Shown here: in pieces, positions 6,205 to 13,935 of the stretch | How the letters are laid out: each line of letters opens with the position of its first letter | Position numbering within the stretch: position 1 is the stretch's first letter | NCBI GenBank assembly: GCA_964409905.1 | Contig: CAYPET010000032.1 | Coordinates: forward strand, 1-14,875 | DNA length: 14,875 nucleotides | Source: JAGNRR01 sp964409905 | GTDB taxonomy: Bacteria; Bacteroidota; Bacteroidia; Chitinophagales; Chitinophagaceae | Reading direction: 5' to 3' | Program-made: the position numbers and the translations under genes | The notes under the pieces: model-generated | Databases searched by the model: none | Seen by the model: only the letters and a program-made list of their open reading frames with translations | Told to the model about the DNA's origin: nothing

Positions 6205-8577
6205 TTACGATCGAATCTCCGCACCTACGGATTGCTCAAGCGCCTTTATTATTCGGTTCATTTCTGTATCAACTTCTTGATCAACGATGGTTTTTGATTT
6301 ATCTAAGAAATCAAGCCGAACCGCATAAGATTTTTTGTTATTTCCCAGTTTTTCGCTTTCGAAAACATCAAAAACGTCAAGGCCTACCAGTTTATCCGAA
6401 ACTACCTTGCGGATAGTTTGTTCAACAGCAGCATATTCTACTTCCTTATCCAATACCAACGCCAAGTCTCGTGTAGTGCCAGGATACTTTGGCAAGGCCG
6501 AAAACTTACTCTTTCTAATATTTAAAGCTGTATTCAAGGCCTCCCAATCAAGCTCGATAAACCAAACATCGTGCTCAATGCCAAATTGTTTCAATTTTTC
6601 TTTATCAACCAATTGTATCGCCCCAATCATTTTTTTATCAATGGAGACAGCGTGCTTATTGTCGATAGAAACAAAAGGAAAGACTGACTGTACAAGGCCT
6701 TTACAATAATAAATGTCAATCGGTCTTGCTGATTGTTGCCAATGCGGAGCATGCTGCAACCCCGATAGATAAATACACAATTTATCTTGTTCCACGTAGC
6801 GACCATTGTATTCATTATATGTCTTACCAAATTCAAAAAACTTGAGATGATCATTTTTTCTATTAAGATTATAGGCAATGCATTCGAGCGCTGTCTCTAA
6901 CATAGAAGGTCGCATGATATTCAAACTCGAGCTTAAGCTATTCATCATGAAGACCAAGTTTTTTTGCTCAGGATAGTATTGACTATTTGTAATAGAATTT
7001 GTCACAATTTCGAATAACCCTTTACCAACTAGCAGATCGGCAGTGGCACGTTTTACGTTTATCTCATAGGTACCGTTTGGAACGGAGTACCGTATTTCGC
7101 CGGTAAAAGGGATATTATCTATGCCGTCAATCCGCATAATTTCCTCAACAATGTCGGCATCAAATTCAATATCGGGCTTAGCATAAGGTATAGCAATCTC
7201 AAAAGTCTTTTCAGAGGTGGAAAGCAATTCAAAATTTAGCGCCTGTAGAATCATATTCACCTGCTCGTGGCTGTAATGCTTACCGGAAAGGTCATTTATT
7301 GTCTGATACTCCACCTTCATTTTACGGCGTGGTACGGGGTTAGGATAAACGTCCATCACTTCTGATGCCAACGAACCGCCCGCAATTTCACAAATTAATT
7401 GAGCCGCACGTTTTAGTGCAAATTCTAATTTGTCTAAATCGGCACCCTTTTCATATCGCGCTGAGGCTTCCGTTCGCAGTGCGTGGTGCACCGAAGTTTT
7501 ACGTATACCGGTAGATTCAAAAAAGGCACTTTCCAGAAAAATATTCCTTGTTTCAGGTTTTACTCCACTTTCTGCACCTCCAAAAACTCCTGCGATACAC
7601 ATTGGCCCGGTAGGATTGGCAATAACCAAATCTTCTCCCTCAAGCTTTCTTGATTTTTCATCCAATGTTATGAATGTTTCATTTTGTGAGGCTGTGCGTA
7701 CAATAATTTTGCCATCTACAATTTTGTCATAATCAAACGCATGCAAGGGTTGACCACATTCATGCAAAACGAAATTGGTGATATCTACTACATTATTTAT
7801 TGGTTGTATATCAATGCTGCGTAAACGATCCTGCAACCAAACCGGCGATTCTGCTATTTGCACATTGGCAATGCTGACACCCATATAGCGCGGGCATTTA
7901 ATCGGATCTTCTATCGTGATATCAAAAGGTAGGTTTGCTGACGTTGGTGGCATTTCAACTTTAGGATATTGGACAGTTTTCAGGATTCCCTTTTCGTTGC
8001 TGATAAATGCCAAGACATCGCGCATGGCGCCCATATGACTCATCGCATCCATTCGATTGGGCGTAAGGCCAATCTCATATTGCATATCCGGCTGTGGTAA
8101 TTTAAAATACTGAGCAGCTGCAGTGCCGGGCTGTATTTGTTCGTTTATAACGATGATACCATCATGGCTTTCTCCCAAACCAAGCTCATCTTCAGCGCAA
8201 ATCATGCCAAAGCTTTCTTCTCCCCGGATTTTGGCTTTATTAATTTTAAATGCATCTCCCCCTAATGGGTGCAATGTACAGCCAACAGTGGCTACTACCA
8301 CGGTTTGTCCTGCTGCTACATTAGGCGCTCCACAAACAATTTGTACAGGAGCCTCAGCACCAATATCAACAGTCGTCAACTTCAATTTATCAGCGTTGGG
8401 ATGCTTCTCACACGTCAATACTTTTCCAATAACTACTCCTTTCAAACCACCAGGAATCATTTCTTTTGAGCTTGAATGCTCAACTTCAAGCCCTACCGAA
8501 GTTAAAATATTGGATAGTGCGTCTGGTGAAATAGGCTCATCCGTGTACTGCATTAACCATGAATACGATAATTTCAT
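6205..8577 (-). CDS. pheT: Phenylalanine--tRNA ligase beta subunit
   Basis: PheT pairs with PheS as an (alpha-beta)2 cytoplasmic enzyme that charges tRNA-Phe; the beta chain carries editing and tRNA-binding domains. The 790-residue protein shows the full bacterial layout. It has an N-terminal segment (MKLSYSWLMQY), an EMAP-type OB-fold (about 42-155, with CEKHPNADKLKL at 56-67 and VCGAPNV at 81-87), and the B3/B4 editing module (about 215-380, with INNVVDITNFVLHECGQPLH at 260-279 and LRTEASARYEKGAD at 367-380). Then come B5 (about 410-490, ending EEIMRIDGIDNIP), a catalytic-like core (about 500-690) and the FDX-ACB anticodon-binding domain (about 695-790). The ATG at 8577 lies about 20 bp after a -7 promoter motif. 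pheS is not adjacent. Confidence 0.98.
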   Translation of the reverse strand: MKLSYSWLMQYTDEPISPDALSNILTSVGLEVEHSSSKEMIPGGLKGVVIGKVLTCEKHPNADKLKLTTVDIGAEAPVQIVCGAPNVAAGQTVVVATVGCTLHPLGGDAFKINKAKIRGEESFGMICAEDELGLGESHDGIIVINEQIQPGTAAAQYFKLPQPDMQYEIGLTPNRMDAMSHMGAMRDVLAFISNEKGILKTVQYPKVEMPPTSANLPFDITIEDPIKCPRYMGVSIANVQIAESPVWLQDRLRSIDIQPINNVVDITNFVLHECGQPLHAFDYDKIVDGKIIVRTASQNETFITLDEKSRKLEGEDLVIANPTGPMCIAGVFGGAESGVKPETRNIFLESAFFESTGIRKTSVHHALRTEASARYEKGADLDKLEFALKRAAQLICEIAGGSLASEVMDVYPNPVPRRKMKVEYQTINDLSGKHYSHEQVNMILQALNFELLSTSEKTFEIAIPYAKPDIEFDADIVEEIMRIDGIDNIPFTGEIRYSVPNGTYEINVKRATADLLVGKGLFEIVTNSITNSQYYPEQKNLVFMMNSLSSSLNIMRPSMLETALECIAYNLNRKNDHLKFFEFGKTYNEYNGRYVEQDKLCIYLSGLQHAPHWQQSARPIDIYYCKGLVQSVFPFVSIDNKHAVSIDKKMIGAIQLVDKEKLKQFGIEHDVWFIELDWEALNTALNIRKSKFSALPKYPGTTRDLALVLDKEVEYAAVEQTIRKVVSDKLVGLDVFDVFESEKLGNNKKSYAVRLDFLDKSKTIVDQEVDTEMNRIIKALEQSVGAEIRS

Positions 8578-8597
8578 TCATTTAAAGGTTTAGAGGG

Positions 8598-8605
8598 CAA
8601 AAGTA
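8598..8605 (-). promoter_or_regulatory. Candidate pheT promoter -7 box
   Basis: On the minus strand this reads TACTTTTG, a full match to the Bacteroidota sigma-A -7 consensus TAnnTTTG. The predicted transcription start is near 8591, giving a leader of roughly 14 nt before the pheT ATG. A clear -33 TTG is not visible at the usual spacing (about 19 nt), so the call rests on the -7 box and its position. Confidence 0.45.
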
Positions 8606-8771
8606 GCGTTTTTGAGAAGTTTAACTCAGTTAATCTCCGGCTTATCCCAGACAGAACGCACAAAAAAAATATTTGTATGCCATGAAAACAATACTGTATG
8701 ATACTATCACTTTCCCAAATATTACGCCAACATTATTTCTACACCCAAATTGCTAAGTTTGGTATATAACA

Positions 8772-8801
8772 AGTGGATAAGCCACATTTTTATGTGCATA
8801 A
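8772..8801 (+). promoter_or_regulatory. Pair of DnaA-box-like sites upstream of dnaB
   Basis: TGTGCATAA at 8793-8801 is the reverse complement of TTATGCACA, a full match to the DnaA-box consensus TTATNCACA. AGTGGATAA at 8772-8780 differs from TGTGGATAA at one base. Both lie in the same orientation, 21 bp apart (about two helical turns), in AT-rich DNA some 155-185 bp before dnaB. A poorer third candidate, TGTGGAAGA (8824-8832), has two mismatches. This would fit DnaA control of dnaB or a replication-linked site, but the count of boxes is too low to call an origin. Confidence 0.3.
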
Positions 8802-8956
8802 ACCCCCGAATTAACAAAATATGTGTGGAAGAAAATGTGAATTCGTGTTACCTTAAGCTTGAAAAACTTTTATTCAAATAATCGGGTTCGGGAAGAACAT
8901 CTGTCTTTACATTCGTTCACAACTACTCAGGCTAAAGACAAAAAGCATAAAATTCA

Positions 8957-10585
8957 ATGGATCTAACCAATAAAAATTTCAATACACTAAACCCATCCGG
9001 TAGGGTTGCACTCAAAAAATCCGGCAGTGATCTATCGACCCTCATGTATGGCAAAATATCACCTCAGGCACCCGAATTGGAAGCTGCCGTTTTGGGGGCC
9101 ATCATGCTGGAGCCACAGGCATTGGCTGATGTAATAGAAGTTTGTCAAACTCCTGATTGCTTTTATAGCGATGCTAATCAGCGCATTTATGCCGCTATCA
9201 GACGCATGTTTGATAAAGGCACTCGGATAGATTTTATGACAGTTTGTGAAGAACTAAGAAAATCCAGCGAACTGGAATTGGTAGGTGGTAGCTTTTATGT
9301 TACCAACCTTACCCGCGACGTTGTTAGTAGCGCGAATATTATAGAGCATGCGCGCATTGTGGTAGAAAAATACATCATGCGGGAACTCATTCGTATGAGC
9401 GGCGATGTTATTAGTAAGGCGTACGAAGATGGAACAGATGTTTTTGATTTATTAGACAAAGCCGAAAGCAATTTATACGAAATTACAGACAAACACCTGC
9501 GGAGAAATTTCATGGGCATTAATACGATTATTGCCCGAACACTTGAAGAGATTGAAGAACAAACAAAGCGAAAATCGGATTTAACCGGCGTGCCTTCAGG
9601 CTTTACCGAATTGGACAAGATGACAGCTGGTTGGCAAAAAACCGACTTGATTATATTGGCAGCCCGACCCGCTGTTGGTAAAACAGCTTTTTCACTTAAC
9701 CTTGCACTCAATGCGGCATTGCATCCGGAACCTATACCTGTCGCCGTATTTTCTTTAGAGATGAGTGTAGGGCAAATTGTAAAAAGGATGCTTTCTGCCG
9801 TTACCGATGTCCCGTTAGGTAAGATTTCAAAGGGGAACCTGACCGACCATGATTTGCGCCTGTTGAACGAGCGTATGAAAAAACTGGCCTCAGCGCCCAT
9901 TTTTCTTGACGACCAAGCCGCACTCAACATTTTTGAGTTGCGTGCAAAAGCTCGTAGGCTAAAGCAAAAGCATGATATCGGTATGATTATCATTGACTAT
10001 TTGCAATTAATGAGCGGTGGTGATGGCAGAGGCAATACAAACCGCGAACAAGAAATCAGTAAAATTTCGCGTGACTTAAAACAATTAGCCAAAGAACTCG
10101 AAGTTCCGATTATTGCCTTATCTCAGTTAAACCGGAATGTTGAAAATCGCAAAACAGAAAACCGCACCCCACAGTTAAGCGACTTGCGAGAATCTGGTGC
10201 AATTGAGCAAGATGCTGATATGGTTATGTTTTTATACCGTCCGGAATATTATCAGCAGCAAGGTGTAGGTGAAGAAATGCCTGATAGCCCGAACGGACTT
10301 ACCGAGTTAAGCATTGCAAAGCATCGAAACGGCAAGACCGGAGTAGTAAAAATTAAGGCAGAACTGGAATATCAGCGTTTCAAAGATTGGCAGGAGGGCA
10401 GTTTTGAAACTAGTTTTAGTGGATTTCAAAAGCCCAATGCAGGCCTGAGCGATAGGCATATTTCCGGTGGAGGCAGTTCATTGGAAATACATGACCAATA
10501 CACTAAATTGGGTAGTAAAGCCAATGATATGACATTTGATAATGATGAGGAGGATATGGACGACAATGAGGTTCTACCTTTTTAG
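8957..10585 (+). CDS. dnaB: Replicative DNA helicase DnaB
   Basis: This is the hexameric 5'-3' helicase that unwinds DNA at the replication fork and recruits primase. The 542 residues carry an N-terminal collar domain (about 37-145, opening PQAPELEAAVLGAIM) and a RecA-type ATPase domain (from about 208). The ATPase domain shows Walker A ARPAVGKT (236-243), PVAVFSLEMS (261-270), Walker B MIIIDYLQL (343-351), the ALSQLNR block (387-393), the DLRESGAIEQDAD block (409-421) and the arginine-finger segment KHRNGKTG (455-462). No intein interrupts the usual P-loop or Walker B insertion points. About 36 variable residues precede the collar, and an acidic tail (DNDEEDMDDNE, 528-538) resembles a partner-binding tip. 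The stop lies 6 bp from the stop of the convergent GHL10 gene. Confidence 0.98.
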   Translation: MDLTNKNFNTLNPSGRVALKKSGSDLSTLMYGKISPQAPELEAAVLGAIMLEPQALADVIEVCQTPDCFYSDANQRIYAAIRRMFDKGTRIDFMTVCEELRKSSELELVGGSFYVTNLTRDVVSSANIIEHARIVVEKYIMRELIRMSGDVISKAYEDGTDVFDLLDKAESNLYEITDKHLRRNFMGINTIIARTLEEIEEQTKRKSDLTGVPSGFTELDKMTAGWQKTDLIILAARPAVGKTAFSLNLALNAALHPEPIPVAVFSLEMSVGQIVKRMLSAVTDVPLGKISKGNLTDHDLRLLNERMKKLASAPIFLDDQAALNIFELRAKARRLKQKHDIGMIIIDYLQLMSGGDGRGNTNREQEISKISRDLKQLAKELEVPIIALSQLNRNVENRKTENRTPQLSDLRESGAIEQDADMVMFLYRPEYYQQQGVGEEMPDSPNGLTELSIAKHRNGKTGVVKIKAELEYQRFKDWQEGSFETSFSGFQKPNAGLSDRHISGGGSSLEIHDQYTKLGSKANDMTFDNDEEDMDDNEVLPF

Positions 10586-10591
10586 TAGCTG

Positions 10592-12064
10592 TTAATTCAC
10601 CAAATTACTTATCGGTCCCTCATTGTGTAATCGGTCCAGTGGAGCAACACCATATTCTTCTGTTCCACCTTTTTTAGTCACAACAAAGCGATCTTCTCGC
10701 GTTACAGCCAGTAGTTTTTTCGAATAGTTGTCTTTAGTATTTTTTATTTCATAAATGGCAAATTGCTGCTTTCTTTCATTAGTCCATTTCAATAATTTGG
10801 CTCCGTTATGGTCATAGCTTATTTGAAGGCGGACAGCGGCAAGGTTACTTTGCTGTTTGGGCAACCAGCTTGCTTGAGGCAATAATGCGGGGGTAGTATA
10901 AGTGCGACCCATAAACATCTGATTAATTCCCATAGTGTTTTGCAACAAAAATTTGGCACTATAAAATGCACTACCATGGATATTCGGATAACGCCTAGTT
11001 TCGGCAATTTGATGCTCCAATTCATTTAAATTTTGCCAGGCTGGCTGCTTGTTGCCCAGTCGGTAAATACCATGACCGATGTACATATGTCTTTCAAAAG
11101 CGTTTTTATTCCACCACCTAATCAAGGTTGCAAAATCAGCCGCTGCATGACCCGTTTCCCAGTAAAGTTGGGGTAGCAAGTAGTCTATCCAGCCTTTTTC
11201 CTGCCATAATAATACATCAGCAAACAAATCATCATAATTTGTTTGTCCTGCCTTTGTGGCACTGCCGCGCTCCGGGTCTTTGTTCGCATTCCGCCAAACA
11301 CCAAAAGGACTGATACCAAACTTGACGAAAGGTTTCAATTGTTTAATTTCTCGGTTCAAACGTGCTATGAGGGTATTTACATTGTCACGACGCCAATCAT
11401 CTCTAGATAGTTTTTTACTGTTGTATGCGCTAAATGCCACACCATCGGGGAACTCTGTTTTTCCGATGCGATACGGATAAAAATAATCATCCATATGTAC
11501 CGCATCAATATCATAACGTTTAACCACATCAGTCACAATCTTTACACAATAATCCTGCACGGCAGGTAAACCAGGATTAAAATATCGCTTGCCTCCATAA
11601 TCTACAAACCACTCGGGATGTGTACGCGTAATATGTTCGGGAGGATTGGGATTGCTACTTGTACTCATTAATGCCCGATAAGGATTGAACCATGCATGAA
11701 ATTCTAAGCAACGTTTATGCGCTTCGGCTATCATAAACTGCAAAGGGTCGTAATAGGGCGAAGGAGCCTTGCCTTGCGTGCCTGTTAGATACCGACTCCA
11801 GGGCTCAAACGGTGAATTATAAAATGCATCGGCTGCTGGGCGAACTTGCACTATTACCGCATTAAAGTTGTTTTGTTTCAATACGTCAAACAATGTGATA
11901 ATTTCTTGCTGCTGTTGCTCCGTAGTGAGATTCTTTGAACTAGGCCAATCAATATTTGCTACTGTAGCTACCCATGCAGCTCTAAATTCTCTTGGTATTT
12001 CATTTTGTGCAGCACAGCTTAGGGTAAAAAAAAGTAACAAGCTCAGCAAGAAGTTTTTCTTCAT
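10592..12064 (-). CDS. Secreted glycoside hydrolase, GHL10/DUF187 family (YngK-like)
   Basis: This is a predicted exported carbohydrate-active enzyme of the DUF187 (GHL10) TIM-barrel family; the substrate is unknown. The frame extends to a TTG at 12076, but the ATG at 12064 yields MKKNFLLSLLLFFTLSCAAQ, a compact signal peptide, and 490 residues. Cleavage could follow CAA; Cys17 is a possible lipoprotein cysteine, but the preceding TLS is a poor lipobox. Family blocks are the N-terminal EFRAAWVATVANIDWPS (26-42), FHAWFNPYRA (122-131), HMDDYFYPY (190-198, with the likely catalytic acid pair), GISPFGVWRN (250-259) and the LPQLYWE strand (297-303). Residues about 410-490 look like a fibronectin III-type domain ending YGVAPLDRLHNEGPIS. 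It is convergent with dnaB and divergent from the PagL-like gene. Confidence 0.9.
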   Translation of the reverse strand: MKKNFLLSLLLFFTLSCAAQNEIPREFRAAWVATVANIDWPSSKNLTTEQQQQEIITLFDVLKQNNFNAVIVQVRPAADAFYNSPFEPWSRYLTGTQGKAPSPYYDPLQFMIAEAHKRCLEFHAWFNPYRALMSTSSNPNPPEHITRTHPEWFVDYGGKRYFNPGLPAVQDYCVKIVTDVVKRYDIDAVHMDDYFYPYRIGKTEFPDGVAFSAYNSKKLSRDDWRRDNVNTLIARLNREIKQLKPFVKFGISPFGVWRNANKDPERGSATKAGQTNYDDLFADVLLWQEKGWIDYLLPQLYWETGHAAADFATLIRWWNKNAFERHMYIGHGIYRLGNKQPAWQNLNELEHQIAETRRYPNIHGSAFYSAKFLLQNTMGINQMFMGRTYTTPALLPQASWLPKQQSNLAAVRLQISYDHNGAKLLKWTNERKQQFAIYEIKNTKDNYSKKLLAVTREDRFVVTKKGGTEEYGVAPLDRLHNEGPISNLVN

Positions 12065-12073
12065 ATCAATTTT

Positions 12074-12081
12074 CAAAAATA
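12074..12081 (-). promoter_or_regulatory. Candidate -7 box before the GHL10 gene
   Basis: On the minus strand the bases read TATTTTTG (TAnnTTTG type), ending 9 bp before the ATG at 12064. This would predict a nearly leaderless mRNA. The last three bases are the TTG that spuriously extends the frame. No convincing -33 element is seen at the normal spacing. Confidence 0.3.
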
Positions 12082-12185
12082 TCGGTTCATGAGGGCATTG
12101 TATGAGTATTTATAAACAACCTTGTGAATAGATTACTTTTTAGCTTTTGATTTAGATAGCCAAAATCCAACTACTTTTAAATGCT

Positions 12186-13289
12186 GTGCGATTATTCATT
12201 ACGTTGTTATGCTTATTTAGCTTCTCTATTGGCAAGGCGCAACGCATCGGTATATCGAAAGAGGAAATCAGTATTGATGCAAAATATTGCCTAGGCAGTA
12301 TTTATAAACATACACAAAAGCTACATTTAGACCCGCCAACGCAGTCATCCGAATTAGAAATATCCATTACGCATCGGACCTTTGGCAAGCGCTATTGGGA
12401 AAGAATAAATAATTGCCCGGCACCCTCCATTAATTTTTGCTGGTCACAATACGGTGACTTTTTGGGCAATGCTTTTTCAATTTACCCGGGTATTGAATGG
12501 TCTTTACTGCGCAATAACAGCATAGATTGGCGGTTAAAGTTGGGAGGTGGGATTGGCTATGCAGCCCAGCGATGGACACGCAGCGACACAATGAATAATT
12601 ACCTTGGTAGCCATTTAAATAATTTTACAGCCATATCCAGCGGGGTCAGTTTTCGAGTAAGCGAACATCTGGCATTTGAAGCTGGTGGTAGGCTCTCACA
12701 CATGTCAAACGGCGCCTTTCGGATGCCCAATTTTGGTATAAATTTATTTAGTGCTTATGCGGGTATAAGCTATCACCCTACAGGAGCTAATCAAAATATA
12801 CGTGCGCAAGCTACCACTGCTCTGTCGCCACCATTAATGATTGGTTTGCGCAGTAGTCTAGCCTGGAGTGAACAAAAAATCCCAAATGGCCCTTTGGCTA
12901 GCATTTTTACGCAGACTATATATTTGACCAAACCGTTTTTGCGAAAGCACTTACTGATGGTGGGGGCTGATATTGCCTTGAACAACAAAGCCTTGAGTAA
13001 CTACCGATACAATTATTTGGACGGCAATTTAACCCGGTCTGCCATAAGTAGTTCTGTATTTATTGGTGGCGAACTACTTTATGGCCGAATGGGTATACCA
13101 TTTCAGCTTGGCATTTTTACCAAACAAATTCGGAATGAATCAGCATGGTGGTATCAAAAATTCGGTTTTCAGTATTACTTGTACCGCAACGAAGTGTCCA
13201 CGCTCAAGCGTCTATACATCGGGCCAATGCTAAAATCCAATAAAATCAATGCTGATTATATAGAGTTCTGCCTCGGCGCCATGTTTTAA
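12186..13289 (+). CDS. PagL-like lipid A 3-O-deacylase family outer-membrane protein
   Basis: This is a predicted outer-membrane beta-barrel of the acyloxyacyl hydrolase/PagL family, whose members remove the 3-O acyl chain of lipid A. The start is GTG at 12186, giving a signal peptide (MRLFITLLCLFSFSIGKAQ, cleavage about residue 19); the ATG at 12181 is out of frame. The recognisable block is SHMSNGAFRMPNFGINLF (171-188): H172 and S174 match the catalytic His-x-Ser of PagL, and PNFGIN matches the family's PNxG turn. PagL's third catalytic residue, a Glu 12 residues after the Ser, is N186 here. At 367 residues it is about twice the length of Pseudomonas PagL, with extra strands on both sides and a final Phe typical of barrels. 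A lipid A hydrolase, or a barrel that lost activity, are both possible. Confidence 0.8.
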   Translation: MRLFITLLCLFSFSIGKAQRIGISKEEISIDAKYCLGSIYKHTQKLHLDPPTQSSELEISITHRTFGKRYWERINNCPAPSINFCWSQYGDFLGNAFSIYPGIEWSLLRNNSIDWRLKLGGGIGYAAQRWTRSDTMNNYLGSHLNNFTAISSGVSFRVSEHLAFEAGGRLSHMSNGAFRMPNFGINLFSAYAGISYHPTGANQNIRAQATTALSPPLMIGLRSSLAWSEQKIPNGPLASIFTQTIYLTKPFLRKHLLMVGADIALNNKALSNYRYNYLDGNLTRSAISSSVFIGGELLYGRMGIPFQLGIFTKQIRNESAWWYQKFGFQYYLYRNEVSTLKRLYIGPMLKSNKINADYIEFCLGAMF

Positions 13290-13301
13290 AAGAAAGGGGT
13301 T

Positions 13302-13309
13302 TATATTTG
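13302..13309 (+). promoter_or_regulatory. Candidate adk promoter -7 box
   Basis: TATATTTG matches TAnnTTTG exactly and is followed by CC. It sits in the 46 bp gap between the PagL-like gene and adk, predicting a start near 13315 and a leader of about 20 nt. A -33 TTG is not evident, so adk may also be reached by read-through from the upstream gene. Confidence 0.45.
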
Positions 13310-13335
13310 CCACTTCGTAAATACGACCATACGTT

Positions 13336-13911
13336 ATGTTCAATCTTATATTATTTGGGCCTCCGGGCAGTGGAAAGGGTACACAATCAGCTAACATCAT
13401 AGAGAAATTTGGGTTACAACATATTTCTACCGGTGATTTATTGCGCGCCGAAAAAAAAGCGGAGACCCCTCTTGGCCTGGAAGCAAAAAAGTTTATGGAC
13501 AATGGTGAATTGGTACCTGATGAAGTCGTAATTGGTATGATTAGTAGCAAAATAGACGCTTTTCCAGATACTACAGGTTTTATTTTCGATGGCTTTCCGC
13601 GTACAGTGGCGCAGGCCGAAGCGTTGGATAAACTGTTGGAATTTAAAGAGACTCCTATCAATTTAGTCATTAGCCTTGTAGTGGATGAAGAAGAGCTTAA
13701 AAAAAGATTGATACTGCGTGGTGAAGAAAGTGGTCGGGCTGATGATAATGAAGAAGTGATTGTAAACCGCATTAAAGAGTATCACGACAAAACAGCCCCT
13801 GTTGCACAATACTATAATGAACAAGAAAAACTAGTAGAAGTAGCAGGCGTGGGCAGCATAGCAGAAATCTTTGCTACAATTAGCCAACAGATAGCAGCTA
13901 GCATGGCCTAG
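13336..13911 (+). CDS. adk: Adenylate kinase
   Basis: This enzyme interconverts ATP + AMP and 2 ADP in the cytoplasm, keeping adenine nucleotides in balance. The 191-residue protein starts at ATG 13336 (MFNLILFGPPGSGKGTQ). It shows the P-loop GPPGSGKGTQ (8-17), the AMP-binding STGDLLR (31-37), and FDGFPRTVAQAEAL (84-97). A short LID, RGEESGRADD (128-137), replaces the long zinc-type LID, and IVNRIKEYHDKTAPV follows (142-156). This is the short form common in Bacteroidota. The closing TAG lies 24 bp before the obgE start in the same frame; adk and obgE are probably co-transcribed. Confidence 0.97.
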   Translation: MFNLILFGPPGSGKGTQSANIIEKFGLQHISTGDLLRAEKKAETPLGLEAKKFMDNGELVPDEVVIGMISSKIDAFPDTTGFIFDGFPRTVAQAEALDKLLEFKETPINLVISLVVDEEELKKRLILRGEESGRADDNEEVIVNRIKEYHDKTAPVAQYYNEQEKLVEVAGVGSIAEIFATISQQIAASMA

Positions 13912-13935
13912 TCACCGTACTTTTACCTTCATATT

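Larger units (their letters stand above)
8578..8956. other. Divergent pheT/dnaB intergenic region
   Basis: This 379 bp AT-rich region separates the divergent pheT and dnaB genes. It contains the pheT -7 box (8598-8605), two DnaA-box-like sites (8772-8801) and further ATGTG repeats (8792, 8821, 8836). I see no RNA gene and no credible coding sequence; a 24-codon frame at 8682-8756 is not persuasive. The dnaB promoter should lie here. The best candidate I see is TTCG-N17-TACATTCG ending shortly before the gene (within 8885-8925), which departs from consensus at one base in each box. Confidence 0.6.

Noticed and set aside
8682..8756. A 24-codon plus-strand ORF in the pheT/dnaB intergenic region
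   Set aside because: It is short, with no recognisable features and no ribosome-binding site; chance is the simplest explanation.
8578..8956. Chromosomal replication origin
   Set aside because: Only two acceptable DnaA-box matches are present, with no dnaA nearby and no clear unwinding repeats; it is kept only as a regulatory-site candidate.
9295..9993. A 232-codon frame antisense to dnaB
   Set aside because: It lies wholly within dnaB, is Ser-rich and low in recognisable features, as typical of an antisense shadow of a conserved gene.
8957..10585. Possible intein in dnaB
   Set aside because: Walker A, Walker B and the downstream motifs are contiguous and the total length is that of an uninterrupted helicase.
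13230..13772. A 180-codon frame antisense to adk
   Set aside because: It is a Ser-rich shadow of the well-supported adk gene, with no family resemblance.
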